Shown here in pieces: positions 35,559 to 47,500 of a stretch of DNA of 64,000 bases (positions are counted from its first letter, which is position 1; every line of letters starts with the position of its first letter). A model generated the notes under the pieces. That model did no database searches and was not told the DNA's origin. It worked only from the letters and a program-made list of their open reading frames with translations. This DNA comes from Galaxea fascicularis. Taxonomy: Eukaryota; Cnidaria; Anthozoa; Scleractinia; Euphylliidae. Location: positions 26,246,278 to 26,310,277 of the forward strand of contig OX419341.1 in the NCBI GenBank assembly GCA_948470475.1, read 5' to 3'. The position numbers and the translations under genes are program-made.

Positions 35559-38500
35559 CTGAAATTAACAAGATTAGATTGGTGGCCTTTCAAAAACAGT
35601 TACCATTTTCATAATTAAAGTAGACTTTCTCAAGGCCAGTTACTCATAAAATTTTGCAAGTTAAGCTGCTTTGCATTTCAATTTCAGATGACAAAAGCTA
35701 TTTGTATGTGTAATCAAAATTGACAAAACACACGTGAAATTATTCCCTAATTTCACGAGTATACCATTCGACTACATTTTAATATCATGGGTGACAATTT
35801 ATGCTCACAATCATAGGTTTTTGACTTGTTTATTGTATTGAGAACTCCACATGTTGAAATGTTTAAAGCATACTTTTGGCTAAAGCTCACAATTTTTTGA
35901 AATTTTCAACAAAATCCTTCTTGCTGTTTTTAAAACGTTTTAAAGTTGAGTCAACTGTCAGATCTTTGTTACACGATTCACTGTAATTCGTCATGAATTA
36001 ACTGAGTATAACAAGTATAAATTGACGCTAAAAGTTTATTACATGGCCAAAGCAAACTGGCCTAGTAAAATTCAAGCAAAAATGTATAAAGATAAAACTT
36101 TTAAGAGCTCTTAAGCACATCCATAACATCTTCGAACCTGGAGTGCCATCTTGGCACAAAACATTGCCATGGCAATATAAATTAAATCTGAAATTTCACA
36201 TCAAAATTAAGGAGTTATTTGTCACCCGTGATATTACAGCTCAAATTGTGTGGTTCCAGAAAATATCCATACCCCCCCACGGAAGACTTTTTGATTTGCA
36301 CCCCCCTCCCCCTAGGATTTTCTGTTCCAGAGGGGTCTTTGATGACCCCCCCTCCCCTCCGGAATTTCCAGAAGTTTTGTACTTCTAAAAAAGAAAGTGA
36401 ATACCAACTTAGTTATGTAAATGCGATAGAATTTTATTACAACAGTGTAAACATTAAGGTTAACTTTAACAAAAATATAATGCTTTGTTAAGTTTATTAT
36501 CCAGCTAAACTTTTAGCTTCTTCGCCATCAACTTTGCAAATTATGTTTGTGTTGTTTTTATGCAAGATTATAAGCTTAAACATTGGGTAGCACGTCGACT
36601 GTTTCGCGTTTTTGTGCAAACTCCGATGAGAACGTTTCACTCGCTTAAACAACTTCGCAAACGATAGTAAATAAAACAGAAACTTACAAGGTTCCTTTGT
36701 CTATACATTTTGTCAGTTTCTTTGGGTTGATTCTTATTTAAGGACCAAAAACTTCACTAACAGACATGTTAAGCGGTAGGTTTCGTGAACGTTGTCACGA
36801 TGTACCAGCCAGGTAGCCAAGCCTTCTGAAGGTCGAACGAAAACGAGACAAAGCTGGAAGTCTGGAGACGAGACTCCAGTTGAGACCGCCATTTTAAATG
36901 TTTTGAAGAAAGTAGCTTCGGGAGATTGTAGCGCTAGCTAACTCAAAGAAAAAAAGAAACATTGAAGCTAATAATGTGAACTTTATCTCAATGGCCAGGA
37001 GTACTGACTTTTGTTTCAAAACAACGTATGTACGTTTTTGTGCTTCAGATCGATCGTATGTTGCTTTCAATGTTTTGTACATGGTTCGTGACCCTTTGGA
37101 AAAGTAGCTCCCCACGAAACCCCCTACCCTTCGGAAATTCCTGCCCTTTAACCCCCCCTCTCCCTCGGAATTTCCAATGATCTTCGGTGGGGGGGGGGGG
37201 GGGATGGATATTTTCTGGAACCACACATTGTGATTGCTCAAGAAGTCTGAAATAAATTAAGTTTAAAAACTACCCTTCATCTATTTTATTAAATTGGTTT
37301 TAAGCAACCAGGAAGAGAGATTACCTTAACATGTTGTGAGGAAAGCTGTCCTTTATTATGCAGCTCCCCAAGCAGAACACACAAGGATTGCCAGTCTGAT
37401 GAACAAAGGTAAACAATATTAATTCAAACACGACATGAATACACAAAATTTGTCTGTAATCAATACTGACTTTACTGGTGAAATTTTTTAACAAGTGACA
37501 TGCCAGCAAAGGTTATTCATTAGTTGGCCCAAACTTGCAACTCAAGATAATGAAGTATGACTATTTACACAGGCTGCATCGGCATGTACTAAAATCAGGA
37601 ACACCGGAACAGTCCAGAACACTGGAACAGCCCGGAACAGCCGAAAAGAGCTCGTTATAAAGTGTATGTGTATGAGATCGAATCAGAATTTAGAAGTGTA
37701 GGTTTTTGTGGAGGGAGGAAAAGCGGAGAACCCGGAGAAAAACAAACAAACTCTACCTTGATAATTATGACGGCAGGTCAGGGGAGCGAACCTGGGTCAC
37801 ATTGGTGGGAGACGAATGCCATTCCACCATTCCAGCTCCCCCTATGAGATCATGGTCTTGAGAAACTTTCAATTAGTCGCGTGAATATGAATTTTTTTTT
37901 CCCCTGAGAATATCACGCAGTCTGTAATGGGAAAACAAAACAACACCGTCAAATTCGGTGTTTCGGGATTTTTCGGCTGTTCCGGTGTTCCTGGTTTTAG
38001 TACATGCCGGCTGCATCAGTATTTCGGCAAGATAAAATCCATTTTAAAAGGTATGTACACGATGGACATATGTTAGTACTAAACAACAGCAGTGTTCCCT
38101 ACAGTGTAAAAAATGCAGCAGACAAAAAGGTCACCACAGGGCTGTGCTCTAGTGGCACCCAGTCGCCCCTGGTGACTTACTTTTGCCATTGGGTGACCAG
38201 GAAATATTAGTTTTTGCACCAAACTTATATGCTGGGTGCCCAACTACTATTCTTAGAGCACAGCCTTGCACCAAGAGCTTACCTTGCTCATCGCTCACTG
38301 GTGGTAAAACAACTGGTACTGGGGCAGGTGCAGGCGTTGGTGCAGGTGCTGTCACTGGTGGTTCCAGCACTTGCTGTGGAGGTAAACTGTTCATGACAAT
38401 GTCACCAATCGAGTTGAAAATATCCATTGGCAGGTAGGTGTCAGTGGGAACAGGCAGATTAGGATGCATTTCAACCTCCTGAACTTGTGGGTTGGGTTTA

Positions 38501-41500
38501 GGTTGGTAAGTGAACTCGATAGAATCACTTGATTTTGCATCTCTGCCATTTCCAAACATTACCTCCACATTTACAGTGACAGGAGAGGCTATCTGAGTGT
38601 CACAATATGCTGGGGTGAGTACAACAGCAGCACCCTTTAAGAGATAAATGCACCAAACATCAAAAACTGAAAAAAATTATTGGCAAAAAACTTAGTGGTT
38701 AAATTCCTCCTAAACACTTGTGCAGAGGGAATAAAAACTCTGCATTTTCAGATGTATGATTAGCACAAATAATTCTTATGTTTCCCTGCAAAAAGATAAC
38801 ACATTTAATGACAAAATGACTACAGGTCATAATCAAAACACTTTTTTTGCTGTAAATTCTCAGCATGGTTTACACAATGTTCAAAGAAGTCTGCAAATCT
38901 TGTTAGTGCCCTCAGCTCAATACATGTATGTCAGCAACTGCCTTGCATAAAAACACTGCAAGGATACAAGCAAACAGACAATTTTGCAAAAAGACGAATG
39001 ACACCCAACGGCTAAGCCTTTTTCAATCTATTTCCAGCATTATGTAGAACGCTTACAGTAAAAGCATGGTTTTGACCACTCCTTACCTGGTGTGACTTAC
39101 TCTTGTCAACCTCTGCAAAACTCTCCCAAGGTTCTAGGAAGAAAAATTGGATAAACCTTTAAAAAGAGCTCTCAACATGTTTTTCAGCTCTGAAACACAA
39201 ACAGATGCCGACAAACCCATTCGGCGAAGACCTCCCCACCATACCCAGTAGCAGGGAAACAAAAACCAAGCCAGACTACATCAAGCAGCCAAGTGGAAAG
39301 AAAGGGGGGAGTGTTTGCAAAATTCATTTCAAATGGCTGCTTGATGCAGTGACCAAAAAGCCAAGAAAGGGATGGCAGGAATTCTTGTTACACAGTAAAA
39401 GAATCAGTTAACACAGCATTAACATTTTAGAATAGGGTTATTGATGAAATAATCACCCAAATCATTACAATGGCTTAAAAAGTCCAATTAAATGTGGAAG
39501 AAAATTTTGGGGTATGATCAGAAAAAAATAAAACTGATGTCACAAGTATTCTTAAATGGCTCAAGACTTCTGTTATGAACATTTTAGAAGTTCCAATTCC
39601 TAATCAATTCTTTTTACACAAGAGCATATCAACTAAACTTTCCATTGCGACCATACACAATAAACAACCCCCATACTCCTTTAGATTAACCTCTAAGACA
39701 TACATGAGATGTTTAGATGGTAGGGTTCATATCCAATTTTCTTCTTTAAAACCAATAATTTTTCTTTGATTTTGTGTTTCTTGACCTTTTTGTTTCAGTA
39801 TGTTTTCTTCTCTCAAGAGTATGCCTTGGAGTTTAAGCTGCCATTCCTTAAGAGGCTGGGAAATATAAAAGTATGCCAATAAATAACACCCATCTCCCAC
39901 ATGCACAAAATCTAAAAACAACCTTTGTAGATGATAAACAACCAATACTAACTTTCTGCTTCAATAGGCTACCAACTACAAGAGAAAATTCAAGCCAAAT
40001 CGTCTTCATAGTTATGATTATTCAATTTATTTAAAGAGAATCTGTGTTGCAACTTTGAGGCAGACTGCAACAAATATGGCAAAAAGTGTTTTGGTCCTTT
40101 ATCCACTACACAGTTGTTGCTACATATTTTCTGTGTTGCAAGCAGTGGAGCAAATGCCAATGTATTCAGTTATTGGATTATTCAAAGTATTGAATTTATT
40201 TTACACTGCAATTAGAGCTCCAAAGCATGACTACACAGGAAACATAAGTAAATGAAAAAAGTTTGAATCATGAGAGCTCAGCAATATTTCCAACCGAAAG
40301 GAAATAGAGGAAATAAAGAATGCTCCAAAAACAAGAAACTCTCATGGTTCAAACAGCCAAAACACGAAAACAAAAGGAAATGCTGTGGCCTTAGGTGAGG
40401 GATTTAGTCTACTAATTTTTGCAACAAAGTATCCAAGACGTCTATGAATAACCAGTGGGGCTCGCTACTTCATTGAAACTCACAAAAACTAAGGATATAA
40501 AGTTTTAGAATTGATAATATTCTACAACTGGCTGGAATTTTCAACAGGAGTAAATCAATGTAACAGTGTCACAAGTCAAATGGCCCTTCCTTTGGATAGT
40601 CAGTAGATACCCTCACCCAAGACTAAGCAATTTCCAAACAAGAAAAACCGAATAACAAAGTAAAAAGACAAAAAACTTGTCTCACTGTGCAACTGTGAAG
40701 ATAAAATTCATGCGCAATTGTCTTCCACTGTAATGAAGTGTTAGGTTGTCGACAGGAGTCCACAATAATAATTGCTCACACATTGCTTTCATCAGACAAT
40801 GTTCACCAAGTCTTCCCAAATTGTAAACTTTGAAATGAATATCAAACAATCCAGAAAAATTTAGACAATGTAACTTTTTGGACCAATTTAAGACAGCACA
40901 AAAAATAAAAAAGAATGTTCTTCCTTGAAATTTTCTGTATACAAAATGATTGTGTGAAGATACACAAGCTCAATCAGTGGACTTCAATACAGCCTGGGAA
41001 TTTCACTAAATATTGTAAGTCTTATTACACCAAGTTGTTTCCAAATGTTAATGTCAAACAAACCAAGTCACTCCAACAAGAAAGAGGAGCTCACTCTGGC
41101 TATTATGCACCTGACTGGACTGTGTATCCTAAAACAACTGATTCATTCAGAGCAAAACCTCAACCTTTTAAAAAAAAAACTATCAGGGTACTGGAAATGG
41201 GTAGTCTGGGACTTTTTAAAACGTTTTTACCTTGGAAAAACATTTCAACTTACTTCACAACACTTGAACTAGGTGAGGTTCAAGATTAAATAATGTAATG
41301 ACATTATAAACTCCCAAAAACAAAAAGCAATTATTAGGCAATTATTGTCTAATTATTGAACAAGGTCTTCCAAAGATCAAAGAACAATTATTGAAAGCTA
41401 GTACTGCAGGACTATACTTAAAAGTAAAAATGAAATTCAAGCCCTGCAGAGCCCAAAATTGCATCAATTAATAGTTCCAGTGAGACATATTGGCCAGAAG

Positions 41501-44500
41501 AACAACTGCCTTTTAAGTGTGCCTGCGTAAGACTGGTGAACATTACCTGATGTGGAAAGTGATCATTTGTCACTGAAATAGTTTCTACACTAGATAAACA
41601 GATCTTTGTAAAAGAGAGGTCAAGCCAGTGAGACGAAAAAAGACACTTGAACCTAAATTTCACTCAAGGCATGCCACACAATTCAGATCTCTACAGAAAC
41701 AACGCAGTTTTAAGAAACCTTAAAAAGAGCTGGTTACTTGACAAAATGGAAAAAATGTTTCACATCAACATTATCTTGTTCTGTACATTATTAACAGATC
41801 GAAGCTCCGTTCAGGACTACAAAGAGGGCATGAGAAGAGATGAGGTTTTGACAGGAAAGGAATACTTTTGGCCTAATACAATGCAGACCAAACCAGAATT
41901 ACTTTTACTTCAATGAGAATTTAGAGATAGAGGACACCGAGCACCTGTAAATATACAGCCTCCACCGGTAAAAAAGCAATTATGTGAGCAATGTCCATTG
42001 TGGTCAATACAGTGTCAACTCTGGAAGCGCAATAACTACAATCAGCATTAACACCTTAAAACCCACCCAATAACTCAGTGTAACCCAAATAATCATGTGA
42101 ACCCATGACAGTACTTTGCAGAACCAAGAAAGTTGAGCAAAAAAGCTTATGCTCATCTGAAAATATAAACTTTCCACTGTCACAAAATAAAACTGCCACT
42201 ACAAAAAATTGCTGAACAGAAACAGAACTAAAATACATTGTGAAAATTCGCTCCCTCCCATCCAACAACACATATTGTAATTTGAGAACTAAGTTTTCTA
42301 CCAAAATGTCTTACTGGAGTACTTGGTTCTGCAGAGTTAGTCATCAAATAATGCAAACTGGCATGCCTCCTGTGCCTGATCTCCAGTGAAAATCTCTCAA
42401 CTAGCAAGACTACAGCTACTGTGTTCTACAAAATGAAAACATGTAGCTGGAAGACATTATGAATGCCTCTGTAAGTCATGGATGTATGGCTTTATAACTG
42501 ACCCACCCTCCAGTGTGCACAATTGAAAAATCTTGGCTACAGCAAAATACACCAAGGAGAATTTCTTTGTCCAATCTGAATACCCCAGAAACAAGATTCC
42601 TAACAATTTTTGTTGACAGCCGCTGTCTTCATGAAGTCAACACAAAAAGGAAAATATCAGTTCACAGTGCTTATGTTTCAGCTCAACTCCCATAATATGA
42701 TTAGAGACTTCAAATCTGTGCTCTAAGTAGAGTAGTTGGGCACCCAAAATCTCTTAACCCTTGAGATCCAGGGTGCCCAACATATGTCTGGTGCCAAAAC
42801 TGTTATTTCCCAGTTGCCCAAAGGCAAAAGTAAGTCAAAAGGGGCAACCGGACACCTGTAGAACACAGCCCTTGACTGTGATTTTCAATTTCTAAACCAA
42901 AGATTTCACCACGCTGTTTCAATTTCCTTCAGTCACTGCCAGTGTTGGATAAAGAAGTGGAAACATTTTTTACAAGACCTTTGTATCATACTTTTTGCTG
43001 ATTTCTTTGAATTCTATTAATTAGCTGAAAGGAATCGGCTTATTTCAATTTATGAAGGTTGAACAAATTTCTCTGGTTCTGCATTAAACATGCAGTTCCA
43101 ACATTTAAGACAACATCCCAGTTGAAAGTGAGTTACAGCATTAGCGATTCCTTTCTCAGTGACTTGAGTAATCACAACAAAAGCACCATGAAGTGACAAC
43201 TCTTTGTGACTTTCAAGACATCTGTCATGCTTGCCAATTGCTGAATGCACACCATGAAATGTTCCTATTCCTACCCTCCATTTTCCCAACCAAACAAACC
43301 AACCCCAACCTACCCAAGTCAAACCCAACTCAAACCCAACACGTCAGAATCTCACGGAGATCAGCCACAGCCAATTCTTGCTTTGAAACAAGTTCTGTCC
43401 ATCTAAACAGTACACAAATTTGACAAAAAAAAAAAACTAGAAATCTCGGCTTACATGAATTTTGCAGTGCAAATCACTCACAATTTCCAAACCAAAGAGA
43501 GAAATCACTTAGTGTGCCAAATCTTCTAAAAAACAGAGGCATGTCAGTTCAATGCATACATAAATACATCAAATCTGGGGTATCAAATTACGATGCTTGC
43601 AAACCTTTTTGTTTGAAGCTTTCCAGTTTAGAGCCAAAGTATCTCTTATGCAATATTATGAATTAGTCTGACTTCAGAAACAGATTTGAAACAGCGATTT
43701 TACAATTTGTGAAAAACATGAAATTGCATTGTAATCTGATACCCATCAGTCACAAGAATAGATGCAAGGAGCACATTTTTCCAAGTTTGCTGCAAGTCAG
43801 TCACATAACAAAATGTTTCTTTTTGCAAGGTAACACAACTGCCCAACAGCAGATTTGAAACAAAAGTGACACCTTGTTTACATTCCTGTGAGCATCCATC
43901 AAATTTGTAAGGAAAAAGAGACAGACTTCCTACCTGATGACTTGGCTGAGAAGAAACGTACTTTGAAACCTAGAACCAAAACCAAAAAAAAAGGTTTAAT
44001 TAACTATCCTATGCAGGTCTGTCACTAATTTTTGAAGTAGGTGGGGAGAAAAAACAAAACAGCTGGGGATTCGAGTTGCTGAAGCAAAGTCAACAAACTG
44101 GTTTTATATCAGAGTAGCTGGGGTATACCTCAAAATTTGAGGGGAAACTCCCTGGCCCCAGCCCTTAATGACAGCCCTAATCCTGTGCAAGAAAAGTGTC
44201 ATCCTTCAGTTTAACACAACAACATCTCTTACCTGACTGAAACTTTTTTCCAATCAGACCCAGTTCATCGCCACCCTCAACAGAACCCTCACTGATACTG
44301 GCCCACCAAATTTCTGGGTTACCTGGAGGACCAGCTGTCAAAAGAACATGATACAACGTTACTTGAAGGCACACTCAACAACGTTTTCCCCACTGATTTT
44401 GCAAAAAACACGTTTTTTCCCAAAATCTAAGTTTATTTCAGCAAACACTCACATGAGCTGCACTGGAAGACTTTTGACTTGCATATCAGCTTAGAAGCAG

Positions 44501-47500
44501 GGCAACCATTTTGTTCAGGGATCTCTGCTTGAAACAACAGACGTGCTTCTTTGCGTTCTTTCTTCCATGTTCTAGGATCAATTCCCCTTTTCCTCAATTC
44601 CCGATCACCTTCCCAGTTTCGAAGTCTACGTATGCTTAATGAATCAAGCCTACAAAGCAAATATAGACACATTAAGCATCACATGAGACACTGGAGACAA
44701 CTCAGCTGTGACTTTAAGGTTACTTACACAGCAGTCATATTTGAATCAGGGCCAACCATAACTTGAACAGCTGGTACCCCTCCAGGTAATGTCGTCTCTT
44801 TACAGGGCACCTTGGTAGAACCTGGTCCATGAATGGAATGGTAATGTGGCACACCACCACTGGTTGTCAGGTGGACAGTAATCCAAATGGCATCATTGTA
44901 TCCCGTAACCTGAGGAGAAAAAAAGTACTATTTCAAGCACTGCACCAACACCACAGCACATGTCCCATGAAGGACACTGACACAAACAAAATAGTGCAGC
45001 AGGAAGCAGAATGTTATTGTACAAATGTTATTCTACCTAGTAAGATAACTCAAATATTACATTGTGAACTGAACATCATTACTTCAAACATACAATCATG
45101 TCCATGAAACTTAAAGGAAAAAACAGGTTCAAACAAGCATGTTACCTTCACAGTTGGAAAGGTGTTTTCTTGAGATCCATGGATTGGACCTCTGCAACCT
45201 TCACTTTCATATCTTGCTCTGTAGTTCTAAAATAGAAGTGAAAGCCAGCATGTCAATATTCAAATAACAAAAATGACACAAGCCTTCACGAAAGTGTAAA
45301 AATACATAAGAGAACTAAAAAGTGCTCCATCTTCATGATTACGACATCAACAGACCACAAATTTTCAGTTTTTCTATGATCACCTAAACCCCTTCAATAA
45401 ACAATACTGCACAGTCAATGTGAATACCTCTTCTGGTTCTTCAATAATCACAATCTTTGGTTCATCAGACTTCCTAGAGTTCCTCACTGGTTTATTCCTT
45501 GCTTTTGACTGAGAGGCCACTGGAGGAGAACTGCTGGCCTTTGTAGCAACTGTTGATGTCAGCTGACTGGACACTGATATGGGATGAGTTGAAGCCAAAG
45601 TAGCAGCTTGACTTACTTCAATAGACATTGGGCAACTGTGAGAAATGGATGTTGGTGCTGCTGTGGTCTGGATGCCTGCCAGAAGATTGAAACTGGTCAT
45701 GTTAGATTCTGCTTGCAATGGTTGGGATGTAGAAGTTGATATTACAGACATCCTGGTTTCATCAAGGAGTTTGTTTAGTTCTTCCAAGACGGTGCTGTCC
45801 TTTGAAGTTTTTCTGGTACTCTTCCTTCTTTTTCTATTACCATCTCCATTCTCAGGAACTTGATTCAAGGAATTCAAAGTAGAGGGTGGATTTTCACTTT
45901 TTACATTAATACCACCAGTGGCTTGCTGGCTAAAAGAAACATTTGCTTCTTCCATATCACTACCATCCTCGATACCAGACTCTGAAGATGATGAGCAATG
46001 AGGTGAAGGTGAGGGTGCCGGGGAAGGTGATGCTGGACAACTGTCAGATACATCCGAATCAAAAGGTGACTGACATGGGTCCAGACTGGGAAATCCCAGG
46101 AGAGCCATATCCATTGGAAAATCTGGCACCTCCAATGTAGCTACAAACTCTGCAACAAAGCATACATGCATGAGAAATGACATAACTGCCATGAATCGAG
46201 TGACCATGAAGAAACCATGTATAGGAGACTGTGCTCCTGGTAAATAAATTTAACTTTCAGAGCATCATGTTTATCACAATCCTGGTGTTTACTCAACATC
46301 CTCCATTTTTTTTTTTCACAATATTGTGAAGGTTCATTTCATTTGATTTACAACCTCATATTAAATCTTATTGAAGATTACAATTCCAGAAAAATATACC
46401 ATTTCTTGAAGTACAATGATCTTTCCCTACTAAGTAGATTGTTCACAGCATGTGTACTCTTTCTATTAAGTACGCCCACAATGAAGTTAAAACAAACACA
46501 TTCCAGTTCATTCTAAAGCCATCAATTTGGTTGCATAATTTATGGTTTGCAACTTTCAGCAGATATCATTGTTTCAATCGGGTGTTGAAAGATCTATAGC
46601 CAATGAACACTTTCACTTCCCAGAGCACTGAAAAAGAAGAGCACTTTTACAAACTGCGGAACTAACAGCAGTAAATGTCTCTGAACACATTAATTTATAT
46701 TTCTTAAAACATTTTTCTTGACATTCGATCCATACAGAAAGAGTGAAGGGGACAAAGTGCAAACGAATTCCACCAGTCAGATAAGTGTTCTTGCCCAATA
46801 GTGTGCATTAACACCAAGGAATTATGCTAAAGTATGCAAAGGAACATTACATGTTGTGTAAGAAGAGCCCAAGAGGTCAACTTAAAGAAGCTTAAAAGTG
46901 GTTTCAATAAACTGCAAGAAAGCTTGCCTCGAATGGAGCAAAGTTGAGAAAAGTTCGACACGTGAACTTTGTTTGGCTGTGATCAAAGTGAAGCGCTAAA
47001 TGAAGCGTAACAAAAACACTCACCGGATGGTTGATTGAAAAGTCCAATTTCCTTATCTTGTGTTTCAGGAGTAAAATGATCTGCAAAAGAACACAAGAAG
47101 ATTTTAACATGATTAAAACCCCTCCTTGGAATGACACAAGATGAGGTCCAAAGTTCACACCTTTAAAAGACTAAAAGTTGTACAAAATGTACATTTTCGC
47201 ACCGAGTTTGTTTTGCTGTCTGAAAATAGTTTTTTTTTCTTTTACGTTTCTTTTGTTTCTTCTACTCCACAGGACGCAGAGATAAACCGCGACTAAATTA
47301 GTTTGCTCACCAATAAGATTTCCCCCACACATCTACATGTTCAAACCATAACATCCAAGATCTATATCGAAAAAGTTTACGACTGCCATGTGCTTTGACT
47401 TCGCCGTTTTGAAAGGTTGCGAAATGCAGTGGTTCCGAGATTAAATCAAACACAGAGCAGTCTTGGGAAAACAAATTAGAAATAAGAATGAAAAACGTCA

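Noticed and set aside
36143..36491. Proline-rich frames with WFQKISIPP
   Set aside because: Encoded by C-rich ends of a dispersed inverted repeat, with a matching copy at 36894-37241 on the other strand.
40915..41289. 124-codon plus-strand frame in NFAT intron 8
   Set aside because: AT-rich, low-complexity Lys/Gln/Thr composition, antisense to the host gene, no domain seen.
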